A stretch of 64,000 nucleotides of DNA from Dongia_B sp035539215. Lineage in GTDB: Bacteria; Pseudomonadota; Alphaproteobacteria; Dongiales; Dongiaceae. The stretch is taken from NCBI GenBank assembly GCA_035539215.1, contig DATLIX010000134.1:44150-108149 (forward strand), in the 5' to 3' direction. Below, piece by piece: positions 51,051 to 58,949 of this stretch. A program made the position numbers and the translations under genes. The notes under the pieces were generated by a model. The model saw nothing but the letters and a program-made list of their open reading frames with translations. It was not told the DNA's origin and did not search any database. Positions within the stretch are counted from its first letter, which is position 1; each line of letters begins with the position of its first letter.

Positions 51051-52280
51051 TTACTGCCGGATTCGCACGCTCGACGCCGACTTGACGGTGTAAAGCTCGA
51101 CCTGTTCGACAAAACCACGCAACGCATGGCCGCCGATCGAGGCAGTGACAGATCGGGGCAATAAGCCGGCCATACGCGAAGACATCAGCAAAGGCTGACC
51201 GGTGCTGCTGCAGGCACCCTGGATGCGACTGACGAGATTGACGTCGGGACCGAACACCGTGAAATCGAGGCGTTGACCGGAACCGATATTGCCATAACTG
51301 ACAGTGCCGTAATGCAGCGCGATACCTGCCTGCAGCGCGGCGTCGGGTTCGGCCACTTCCCGCAGCCGCGCCAAAGCGACGAGGGCGCCGCGCAAAGCGG
51401 CGGCACAGGAGGCAGCGGGATCATCCTTGGGAAAGAAGGCGAGGACCGCATCGCCCATGAATTTGAGAACCTCGCCGCCGGCTTCCGCGATCGCCGGCAC
51501 GACATGATCGAAATAGATATCGAGCAGTTTGAGAACACGGCTGCCAGGCAGGCGATTGGAGAGTTCCGTGAAGCCACGCAGATCGCAGAGCAGCAGCGCC
51601 GCCTCAAGCGTCTCGACGGCGCCCCGCCGGATATGGCCGGCGAGAATGCGCTGCGCCGTGGTCGCGCCGATATAAGTGTCGAACAGAGTCAATTCGGTGC
51701 GACGCAGGAGGCGCAATTCGCAGACATTGCGCAGCGCCGGCAGAACGCGGTCCAGCGTAGCAAGATCGAAGGCGGAGAAGCCGCCGCACGCTGCCGTGCA
51801 GAAAGAGGCGGCGCTCACCGGGCCATCGGTATTGCAAAGCGGCACGATGTAATATTCGACGAGATGACGGCCCTGAAAAATGTCGATCCCGGTCCAGGCT
51901 GGCGGGATATCGCCTGCCGGCCGCACGCGGACCGCCTCACCGGTGTCCATGACTTGGCGAAGCGGGCTGCCGGCGAAGGCACCGGTGGAGAGGATGCCAT
52001 GTTCCCGATCGCGAACTTCCACGGGCTCATTTGGCGCCCAGGCGACGGTGCGGCCGAATATCTCCGGATGCAAGGTACGCAGATGGAGGGTCAGGCGATC
52101 GACCGGGAGGCCGATCTTGCGCAGCCGCAGGCCGAGGCCCGCGATTAGCCCCGCATCGTCCAATTCATGGCAATCATTGCTCGCCAACCACTCGACGATC
52201 TCGAGAACCGCCTGCGTCTTTACCGGAGCGCTGTCGCCCTTGCGGTACTTCCGTGACGACTTTTCACCGAGATCCTGCAT
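51051..52280 (-). CDS. Class III adenylate cyclase (hmp-linked)
   Basis: A 409-residue soluble cyclase with the same layout as the one at 11149-12351: an N-terminal domain of about 195 residues with a shared RKIGLPVDRLTLHLRTLHP-like segment, then the cyclase domain. Metal aspartates are D233 and D277, ATP-selecting residues K273 and D339, and transition-state residues N348 and R352, so cAMP synthesis is expected. GGAGGAA precedes the ATG by about 6 bases. It lies between an exported cupin gene and hmp in one direction, so it may be cotranscribed with both. Confidence 0.88.
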   Translation of the reverse strand: MQDLGEKSSRKYRKGDSAPVKTQAVLEIVEWLASNDCHELDDAGLIAGLGLRLRKIGLPVDRLTLHLRTLHPEIFGRTVAWAPNEPVEVRDREHGILSTGAFAGSPLRQVMDTGEAVRVRPAGDIPPAWTGIDIFQGRHLVEYYIVPLCNTDGPVSAASFCTAACGGFSAFDLATLDRVLPALRNVCELRLLRRTELTLFDTYIGATTAQRILAGHIRRGAVETLEAALLLCDLRGFTELSNRLPGSRVLKLLDIYFDHVVPAIAEAGGEVLKFMGDAVLAFFPKDDPAASCAAALRGALVALARLREVAEPDAALQAGIALHYGTVSYGNIGSGQRLDFTVFGPDVNLVSRIQGACSSTGQPLLMSSRMAGLLPRSVTASIGGHALRGFVEQVELYTVKSASSVRIRQ

Positions 52281-52337
52281 GTCGGGTTCCTCCGGGAAAG
52301 GCCACGCCGGTGGCTGCCTCTCCCCAATAACGCCGGA

Positions 52338-52718
52338 TCACTTGTCGATCGTGGTGAGATGCGCGCCGTCATCGGCAACAAAGACCGCCAGCAGACGAGC
52401 CGGCTCGGTCGTGCTGGCGTTCTCGCTGACGATATGCGTGCTGCCGGCCGGCTCAAAGAAGCTCTCTCCGGCCTGGTAGACGCGCACTGCACCGGTCGCC
52501 GAATTCTCGGAACGGATGGCGCCACGCAGCACGTAGGCAAGAACGCTACCGGCATGATGATGCTTCGGTGACCTGCCGCCCGGCACATAGCTGACAATCA
52601 CGGTGCCAGTAACTTCATCGGCCGAGCCAATGCCGGGCGCGCCCAGCACGGTGGCGCTCAGGATCAGGATAGCCGCGAGGCCGCCCGACATACGCTTCTG
52701 GATCAATGAGCTCTTCAT
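52338..52718 (-). CDS. Exported cupin domain protein
   Basis: A 126-residue protein with a signal peptide (LAAILILSATVLGAPGIGSA, cut near residue 33). A small cupin barrel follows, with metal ligands in SPKHHHAGSVLAYVLRGAIRSE and the second motif GESFFEPAGSTHIVSENAS. It should sit in the periplasm and bind a metal; no reaction is assigned. GGGAGAGC precedes the ATG. It follows the AhpD-like gene by 28 bases and precedes the cyclase by 57. Confidence 0.8.
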   Translation of the reverse strand: MKSSLIQKRMSGGLAAILILSATVLGAPGIGSADEVTGTVIVSYVPGGRSPKHHHAGSVLAYVLRGAIRSENSATGAVRVYQAGESFFEPAGSTHIVSENASTTEPARLLAVFVADDGAHLTTIDK

Positions 52719-52746
52719 GATGCTCTCCCGTGGCTCATGGTGGCGA

Positions 52747-53205
52747 TCAGGCGGCGCTGCCGGCTCTTATCGGGTGAACGGCACGGAAGCTGATGGCCAC
52801 ACGGTTCCAGATATTGATGGTGCCGATCAGGACCGTCAGCTTGACGATTTCCTCTTCCGAGAACTGCGCCCTGACGATCTGATAGTCCTCATCGGGAACA
52901 TGCGTATCGGCAACCAATGTCACCGCCTCGACCCAGGCCAAGGCAGCGCGCTCGCGGGCCGTATAGAGCGGCGATTCGCGCCAGGCATTCAGCAGATACA
53001 GACGTTCCTCGGTCTCGCCATGGGCACGGGCGTCGCGGGTATGCATATGGATGCAATAGGCGCAGCCATTGATCTGCGAGGCACGGGTCTTAACCAGCTC
53101 GACCAGCGAGCTTTCGAGGCCGGCCGCGGCGATGTGATTCTCCAGGGCGACGACGGCATTCATGGCATCGGGGGCGGCTTTGTACGGATTGAGACGCGGT
53201 GTCAT
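52747..53205 (-). CDS. Carboxymuconolactone decarboxylase/AhpD-like protein
   Basis: A 152-residue all-helical protein of the CMD/AhpD family. The redox motif C48-x-x-C51-x-x-x-H55 (NGCAYCIHMHTRDA) points to a peroxidase-like or disulfide-reducing role rather than true lactone decarboxylation. AGGAGAAGAACG before the ATG at 53205 sets the start; the frame open to 53385 is rejected. Likely first gene of a run with the exported cupin, cyclase and hmp. GATAATC and ATAATCG copies lie about 100 bases upstream. Confidence 0.88.
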   Translation of the reverse strand: MTPRLNPYKAAPDAMNAVVALENHIAAAGLESSLVELVKTRASQINGCAYCIHMHTRDARAHGETEERLYLLNAWRESPLYTARERAALAWVEAVTLVADTHVPDEDYQIVRAQFSEEEIVKLTVLIGTINIWNRVAISFRAVHPIRAGSAA

Positions 53206-53300
53206 CGTTCTTCTCCTAGCTGATGCAGTGTCGGTCGGGCTGCTGCGCTGAAAATCCACTGCGTTTCGACAATGGAAAGATGCGTCTCTTGCACCTGATT

Positions 53301-53318
53301 GATAATCCACATAATCGG
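53301..53318. promoter_or_regulatory. GATAATC-type sites upstream of the AhpD-like gene
   Basis: GATAATCC at 53301-53308 and ATAATCGG at 53311-53318 resemble the three GATAATC copies in the EmrAB/LysR promoter region. Possible LysR-regulator sites. Confidence 0.3.
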
Positions 53319-53415
53319 TGAAGGACTTTCCAGTTCGCCGGGACAGTCGCTGCAATCGCGCGGGCGACCACGGATTGAGGCCCACGCCAAGTCCTTGGCC
53401 TGGGGGAGACGAGCG

Positions 53416-55044
53416 TTAATGTGCGCCGCCGCCGCCCTGCAGATTGCCTGGCTTTTTCAGCAGCAGGCTGGCCAGCAGGGCGCCCCCCAGAGCCACGCCC
53501 AGCAGGAAGAAGGTGTCGCTGAAGGCGAGGACGTAGGACTGCTGCCGGACTGTTTGAGCAATGGCGATGACCGCCTGATGCCAGGCCTCGTAGCGGCTGC
53601 CGGCGCCATGGGCAAGGAAGTAGTCGGTCAGTTGTTGCAGCCGCTCATTGGTCGCCTCCTGCGTCAGGGAGATGGCCTGGGTCAGGATATTGGAATGGAA
53701 CTGCTCCCGCTTGGTCAGGAAAGTCTGCAGCATGGCGATGCCGATCGCACCACCGATATTGCGCATCATATTGAAAAGCGCGGAGGCGGAACCGGCATTC
53801 TCTTTCTCGATGCCGGCCGTCGCTACGGCCGAGAGCGGCGCAAAGGCGAAGGCCTGGCCGATCGCACGGACGATATTCGGCAACAGAAGCTGCGGGCCGG
53901 AGTAATCCGCGGTCATGTAGATATTCATGAAGTTGCTGGCTGAAAAGAGGATGAAGCCGAAAGCGATCACCAGCCGTGGATCGAAGCGCTTCATCAGCTT
54001 CGGGACGAACGGGATCAGCGCCAGCTGCGGCAGGCCGGTCCAAGCCAGGACCATGCCGATCTGCTCTGAATTGTAGCCCTGAATACGTGCCAGATATTGC
54101 GGCAGGATGAAGACCGAGCCGTAGAGGGCCGTCCCCATCAGGAAATTGGCGAGGATACCGAAGCCGAAATTGCGCCTGACCAACAGCCGCAGATTAAGCA
54201 GCGGCTTCTTGCTGGTCAGTTCGATCCATATGAACAGGCTCAGGGAAACCGCGCAGATGACGGAGAGGCGCGTGATGAAGGGCGAGCCGAACCAGTCATC
54301 CTTATTGCCCTCTTCCAGCACCGTCTGCAGCGTGCCGAAGCCGATCGCCATGGTGAAGACCCCCGGCCAATCCCCCTGCCAAAACTGCGAGAGCTGCATG
54401 GGCGAGGATTCCAGCGAGAACCACAGCATCGCCACCATGACAACCCCCGGCACCAGGTTGACGTAGAAAATATACTCCCAGCCCCAATTTTCGGTGAGAT
54501 AGCCGCCGATGGTAGGGCCGATCGCCGGCGCGAAAGTGGCCGAGATGGCGAACATGGCAAGACCGATCGGCTGCTTCGACTTCGGCAGCAGGGTAATGAT
54601 GATGGTGAAGGCCATGGGAATGAGAACCCCCCCGGCAAAGCCCTGAATGGCCCGCAGCACGATCATCTGGCCAAGATTATGCGCGAAAGCGCAGGCCGCC
54701 GAGAAAATCAGGAACAGGATGGCGTTGGTCAGCACATAGATCCGCAGGGAGAACACCCGCGCCAACCAGGCGGTCAGTGGGATGACGATGATCTCCGCCA
54801 CCAGATAGGATGTCGATATCCAGCCACCATCATCGATGCCCGCCCCGATGGCGCCCTGGATATCGGCCAGCGAGGCATTGACGATCTGAATATTCAGGAC
54901 CGCCATGAAAGCGCCGATGGTGGCGCCGATCACGGCAACCCAGCTCTTCAACGAGACATGATCCGCCGGCAGGGTCGAGGCCGGCTGCTGCAGCGACTGG
55001 AGCCGATGCGCCGTGGAACCGGCTTGCTGCACATTGGCAACCAT
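53416..55044 (-). CDS. DHA2-type MFS multidrug transporter (EmrB-like)
   Basis: A 542-residue inner membrane antiporter with about 14 helices. GWISTSYLVAEIIVIPLTAWLARVFSLR carries the motif A region and TFAPAIGPTIGGYLTENWGWEYIFYV the motif C region of EmrB/QacA drug exporters. It starts 3 bases after the adaptor gene, so the two form an EmrAB-like pump. The nearby divergent LysR gene is the probable regulator. Confidence 0.92.
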   Translation of the reverse strand: MVANVQQAGSTAHRLQSLQQPASTLPADHVSLKSWVAVIGATIGAFMAVLNIQIVNASLADIQGAIGAGIDDGGWISTSYLVAEIIVIPLTAWLARVFSLRIYVLTNAILFLIFSAACAFAHNLGQMIVLRAIQGFAGGVLIPMAFTIIITLLPKSKQPIGLAMFAISATFAPAIGPTIGGYLTENWGWEYIFYVNLVPGVVMVAMLWFSLESSPMQLSQFWQGDWPGVFTMAIGFGTLQTVLEEGNKDDWFGSPFITRLSVICAVSLSLFIWIELTSKKPLLNLRLLVRRNFGFGILANFLMGTALYGSVFILPQYLARIQGYNSEQIGMVLAWTGLPQLALIPFVPKLMKRFDPRLVIAFGFILFSASNFMNIYMTADYSGPQLLLPNIVRAIGQAFAFAPLSAVATAGIEKENAGSASALFNMMRNIGGAIGIAMLQTFLTKREQFHSNILTQAISLTQEATNERLQQLTDYFLAHGAGSRYEAWHQAVIAIAQTVRQQSYVLAFSDTFFLLGVALGGALLASLLLKKPGNLQGGGGAH

Positions 55045-55047
55045 GGC

Positions 55048-56220
55048 TCAGCTCCCCTTCTTCGCGGTCGCAGTCAGATCGGCGACCAGGTTATGCGTTT
55101 CGTCCTGCCGTTCCGCTTCCAATGTCGCCTGCTTGGTGTCGATGGTCGGCGTCACCGACATACCGGAGCGCAACAGGCCGGCGAGCGCATCGTTGTCGAA
55201 GACGATCTTCACCGGGATGCGCTGCACGATCTTGGTGAAATTGCCGGTAGCGTTATCGGGCGGCAGCAGCGAGAACTCGAGGCCGCTGGCCGGCGCCAGG
55301 CTGTCGACGTGGCCACTCAGCTTAACGCCGGGAAAACTGTCGACTTCGACCGCCACCGGCTGGCCGCTCCGCACGTAAGTGAGCTGGGTCTCCTTGAAAT
55401 TCGCCACCACATAGACGGCATGCAGCGGCACCACGGCCATCAGCTGCGAACCGGCCTGGACATATTGCCCGACCCGCAGCGAGCGGGCACCGACCGTTCC
55501 GTCGACCGGCGCGGTAATGGTCGTATAGGAAAGATTGAGTTCTGCCTGATGGGCGACAGCAAGATTGTGATCGTGCTGGGCGACTGCATTGGCGCGCTCC
55601 GCCGCGAGGACATCGATCTGCTTCTGGGCTGCGACCAGGCCGGCGCGGCTGCCCTGCAACTCTGCGGTCTTTTCCCCAAGGGCGGCTTCGGTCTGCTGGG
55701 CGCGCTGCAGGGTGCCGGAGCCCGTCTTGACGAGATCCTGGTAGCGATCGCGATCCGCCTGGGCAAATTTCAGCGCGGCCTCGGCAGCGGTGATATTGGC
55801 TTTCTCCTGGTCGATGACCGATTGCTGCAGGGAAACCTCGGCATCGAGATGATGGATCGCCGCTTCGGTCGCCGTCACATCGGCGCGCGCCTGATCAAGG
55901 GCTGTGCGGAAATCGCGGTCATCGATGCGGGCCAGGAGCTGGCCGGCCTTGACCTGCTGGTTGTCCTGGACGAGCACCTCGGCGATATAGCCGGCGACCT
56001 TCGGGGCAACGACGGTGAAATCTGCCTTTACATAGGCGTCATCGGTGGATTGCTGATATTGGCCGATGGTCCAGTAGCGCTCGCCGTAATAACCCGCCGC
56101 CACGAGGGCGCCGAGCAGCAGCAGAGCGGAAACGCCGCGCTTCAGGATCAGCTTGGTGGTCTGCCGGTTCAGCGTCCGGCCGGCCGGGCGAGGGGTTGGG
56201 CTTTCAATGGCCTCGATCAT
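55048..56220 (-). CDS. EmrA/HlyD-type membrane fusion adaptor
   Basis: A 390-residue adaptor. One membrane helix (GVSALLLLGALVAAGYYGERY, about 32-52) is followed by STDDAYVKADFTVVAPKVAGYIAEV (first lipoyl half), an alpha-helical hairpin, LSYTTITAPVDGTVGARSLRVGQYV (second half) and a beta-barrel with FKETQLTYVRSGQPV. It links the MFS pump to an outer membrane channel. Divergent from the LysR gene across 218 bases. Confidence 0.92.
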   Translation of the reverse strand: MIEAIESPTPRPAGRTLNRQTTKLILKRGVSALLLLGALVAAGYYGERYWTIGQYQQSTDDAYVKADFTVVAPKVAGYIAEVLVQDNQQVKAGQLLARIDDRDFRTALDQARADVTATEAAIHHLDAEVSLQQSVIDQEKANITAAEAALKFAQADRDRYQDLVKTGSGTLQRAQQTEAALGEKTAELQGSRAGLVAAQKQIDVLAAERANAVAQHDHNLAVAHQAELNLSYTTITAPVDGTVGARSLRVGQYVQAGSQLMAVVPLHAVYVVANFKETQLTYVRSGQPVAVEVDSFPGVKLSGHVDSLAPASGLEFSLLPPDNATGNFTKIVQRIPVKIVFDNDALAGLLRSGMSVTPTIDTKQATLEAERQDETHNLVADLTATAKKGS

Positions 56221-56295
56221 GGTCCCAGTCCTCCAATTGCGGCCGTTGCGTTACGCCGCATTCTTGGAGGAAAGGTATGTTCGGGTTGGCCGTGC

Positions 56296-56383
56296 GATAA
56301 TCCGCAGAAAAAGGGAAGGACTATCCAGCCACATATGATAATCGACCCGGCCAAGCCTTGTCTGGCGACGCGATTTGATAATC
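56296..56383. promoter_or_regulatory. Three GATAATC direct repeats at 41- and 40-base intervals
   Basis: GATAATC occurs at 56296-56302, 56337-56343 and 56377-56383 in the 218-base region between the EmrAB operon and the LysR gene. The last two share TGATAATCG followed by A/G and CC. Spacing close to four helical turns would place bound proteins on one DNA face. Confidence 0.5.
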
Positions 56384-56438
56384 GGCCGCGCAATGCTAAG
56401 GCTGCCGATGATGGGAATTTTCCGCGATTGGGGGAAGC

Positions 56439-57350
56439 ATGGATCGCTTAACGACCCTGACGGCATTCGTTCAAGTAGTTGATAATGGTGGGTTTTCCGC
56501 AGCGGCCCGGCGTCTGAACATGTCGGTGACCATGGTCAGCAATCATATCCAGTCATTGGAAGATCGGCTGGGTGTCCGGCTGCTTAACCGCACCACCCGC
56601 AAGGTCAGCCTGACGGATGTCGGCAAGGCCTATTACGACCGCTGCACCCAGATCCTTTCGGATCTCGAGGAGGCCGACGAGACTGCCAGTGCCCTGCAAT
56701 CGACGCCCAAGGGAAAGCTCACGCTCTATACCAGCACCCATATCGTGCGATTTATCGCCCCGGTGGTGACCGAATATCTGTCGCGCTATCCGGAAATGGC
56801 CGTCGACCTTCAGATCGGCGAGCGGATGATCGATCTCATCGACGAGGGGGTTGATCTGGCGATCCGCACCTTGCCGGCACCTGATTCCAGCCTGATCGTG
56901 CGGCGCCTCACCACGTGGCGGCATATTCTCTGCTGCTCACCCGGCTATCTGGAAAATCATCCGGCGCCCGAGAAGCCCGCCGACCTCACGCAGCATAATT
57001 GCCTCCGATACTCGCTCTACCACTATGGCGACGAGTGGCACTTTGCCGGGCCGGACGGCAAGGAGGTGGCGCAGCGCGTCAGCGGCAATCTCGTCACCAA
57101 CAGCGCCGAGGCCCTGCGGATCGCCGCGCTCACCGGTGAGGGACTGTTCCTGGCGCCGGGCTTCGTCACGGCAGAGGATTTCGAGGCGGGGCGTTTGGTA
57201 TCGATCATGCCGGACTATAAGCCAGTCGAATTCGGCATCAATGCCATCTATCAGCACCGCCAGCATCTCTCGGCAAAATTGCGTTGCTTCATCGATCTCC
57301 TGGCCGAGCGCATCGTCACGCACCGCCATTGGATGCATCCGGGCCGGTGA
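56439..57350 (+). CDS. LysR family transcriptional regulator
   Basis: A 303-residue LysR-type regulator. The HTH (1-60) reads TTLTAFVQVVDNGGFSAAARRLNMSVTMVSNHIQSLEDRLGVRLLNRTTRKVSLTD-like, as in the CrgA/DsdC-like group. The effector domain (about 90-303) has PVVTEYLSRYPEMAVDLQIG and the C-terminal FGINAIYQHRQHLSAKLRCFIDLL. It is divergent from the EmrAB-type operon and probably senses one of its substrates. GGGGGAAGC precedes the ATG. It converges with the orphan adaptor gene, 29 bases apart. Confidence 0.92.
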   Translation: MDRLTTLTAFVQVVDNGGFSAAARRLNMSVTMVSNHIQSLEDRLGVRLLNRTTRKVSLTDVGKAYYDRCTQILSDLEEADETASALQSTPKGKLTLYTSTHIVRFIAPVVTEYLSRYPEMAVDLQIGERMIDLIDEGVDLAIRTLPAPDSSLIVRRLTTWRHILCCSPGYLENHPAPEKPADLTQHNCLRYSLYHYGDEWHFAGPDGKEVAQRVSGNLVTNSAEALRIAALTGEGLFLAPGFVTAEDFEAGRLVSIMPDYKPVEFGINAIYQHRQHLSAKLRCFIDLLAERIVTHRHWMHPGR

Positions 57351-57379
57351 TTTATGGTCGCTGCGTTCTGGCCACGACC

Positions 57380-58504
57380 TCAGCTCGCTGTATTGACGGT
57401 TGATTCCACCGAGAGGCCGGGACGCAACAGGCCCTGCAATAGCGTCTGTGCCGGCACTTTGATGCGGACCGGCAGGCGCTGGACGATCTTGGTGAAGTTG
57501 CCGGTAGCGTTTTCGGGGGGCAACAGGCTGAAGAGGGCACCGCTGGCCGGGGCGAAACTCTGCACCTCGCCGGAGATCGCAACGCCGGGATAGGCGTCCA
57601 CATCGATTTCGACCCTCTGCCCGACCTTCATATGTGTCAGCTGCGTCTCCTTGAAATTGGCGACGACATAGACTTCGTTCGGCACGATCGAGAGCAACTG
57701 ATTGCCGGCATGCACGTAATTGCCGACGCGGACGTTGCGATTGCCGATGACGCCATCGATGGGCGCACGGATGACGGTCTTTTCGAGATCCTGCGCGGCC
57801 AGCCTTGCTTGCGCCGTCGCCTCGTGCAGCTTCTGCTCACTTTCATTGCGCTCGGCCTGGATCACGGTCAGCTGCGCCTTCTCGGCAGTGATCGCGGCAG
57901 CGCTGCGGATGACATCGGCTTTGCCCTTGGTCAGGGTCGCCTGCGCGTCGTCATATTCCTGATGCGAAATGACCTTGTCGTCCACCAGCTTGGCATAGCG
58001 ATCGAACTGCTGCTGTGCGCGCCGCTGTTCGGCATTGGCGGCTTCGAGCTGGGCGTCGGCCTGGGCGATGCGGCTCTGCTGATAGCCGATCTGACTGTCG
58101 AGGGTGGCGATATTGGCTCTGGCCGTGGCGACGGCGGCGTCGGCGCGATCGCGGCGCGCGACAAAATCAGGGTCATCGATCCGCACCAGGACGTCGCCCG
58201 CTTTCACCACCTGATTGTCGCCGACCTCGACCTTGGCAATGAAACCGTCGATCTGTGGGGCAATCGGCGAGATATCCGCCTGGACATAGGCATTGTCGGT
58301 GCTCTCCAGATAACGACCCATCGTCCACCACCAATGTCCGCCCCAGGCGCCGCCGGCGATCACCGCCAGCAAAACGCTACCAAGGACGAGCTTCTTCCTG
58401 GAGACGCGGCGGCGCGGCGGCGATTGTAGCGCCTCGCCCGGGCTGGCCTTCAGGTCGATGACATCGGCGGCTGCGTTGGATGGGCTCATCGATATGGCGT
58501 TCAT
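57380..58504 (-). CDS. Additional EmrA/HlyD-type adaptor without its own pump
   Basis: A 374-residue adaptor. The membrane helix is KLVLGSVLLAVIAGGAWGGHWWW (about 34-56). STDNAYVQADISPIAPQIDGFIAKV begins the lipoyl region, a helical hairpin rich in Ala/Gln follows, and VIRAPIDGVIGNRNVRVGNYVHAG closes it. It is closely related in pattern to the EmrA at 55048-56220, but no MFS gene is next to it. It may swap into the EmrB complex or serve a pump elsewhere. AAGGAGA lies 11 bases before the ATG. A 10-base-arm palindrome lies upstream. Confidence 0.9.
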   Translation of the reverse strand: MNAISMSPSNAAADVIDLKASPGEALQSPPRRRVSRKKLVLGSVLLAVIAGGAWGGHWWWTMGRYLESTDNAYVQADISPIAPQIDGFIAKVEVGDNQVVKAGDVLVRIDDPDFVARRDRADAAVATARANIATLDSQIGYQQSRIAQADAQLEAANAEQRRAQQQFDRYAKLVDDKVISHQEYDDAQATLTKGKADVIRSAAAITAEKAQLTVIQAERNESEQKLHEATAQARLAAQDLEKTVIRAPIDGVIGNRNVRVGNYVHAGNQLLSIVPNEVYVVANFKETQLTHMKVGQRVEIDVDAYPGVAISGEVQSFAPASGALFSLLPPENATGNFTKIVQRLPVRIKVPAQTLLQGLLRPGLSVESTVNTAS

Positions 58505-58949
58505 CGCTTCAATGTCTCCTTCAAGCCTTGACCTCGAATGCGGCGTCTCGCGTCAAAGCGGTTGCAGCGGTCGGCCGATGGCCTGGCTGGCGGCGACGGT
58601 GCAATCGTCCATATCTGCAGGCGCCAGCCTTGTTACTATCACTATGATAGTAACTTAATGTAGTAAGTATCATTTTGCAAGTTACTAAATGAAACTGGGG
58701 ATGGAATGTCAGCTCTGTCTCGAAATTCATCGATATGACAGCTACTTAAGGGAACCTAAGCGCATCCGGCGGCTTCTCTTCACCCACCCCGCGGGGTCTG
58801 CGCGAGCGGCGGCTAAGCTCCGCTGCGTCGGATCAGAGGAAGCCGAGCATCTCGACGAATAGCCGCTTGCGCTCCATATCTACCCTCGACCAATCTCGCC
58901 TTTCGCCCGCCAGTCCGCTTGGCCGGCCCCCAACTGCTGGAGAGAAAAG
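58505..58949. promoter_or_regulatory. 445-base divergent region, adaptor and aldehyde dehydrogenase
   Basis: No gene is seen. An AT-rich block (58630-58690) holds strong inverted repeats, and the right half is GC-rich and featureless apart from the GGAGAGAAAAG ribosome binding site of the aldehyde dehydrogenase. Confidence 0.5.
58632..58687. promoter_or_regulatory. Operator cluster GTTACTATCA-N3-TGATAGTAAC plus AAGTTACTA
   Basis: A perfect 10-base-arm palindrome (58632-58654) is followed by AAGTTACTA (58679-58687), the exact reverse complement of TAGTAACTT at 58648-58656. The shared AGTAAC half-sites suggest two dimer sites of one TetR- or MarR-type repressor upstream of the orphan adaptor gene. 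No such regulator gene is adjacent. Confidence 0.6.

Noticed and set aside
54097..56451. Very long plus-strand open frame (about 784 codons)
   Set aside because: It is antisense to the two EmrAB genes, is rich in Arg/His/Gly/Gln without domain character, and is a by-product of GC-rich codon bias.
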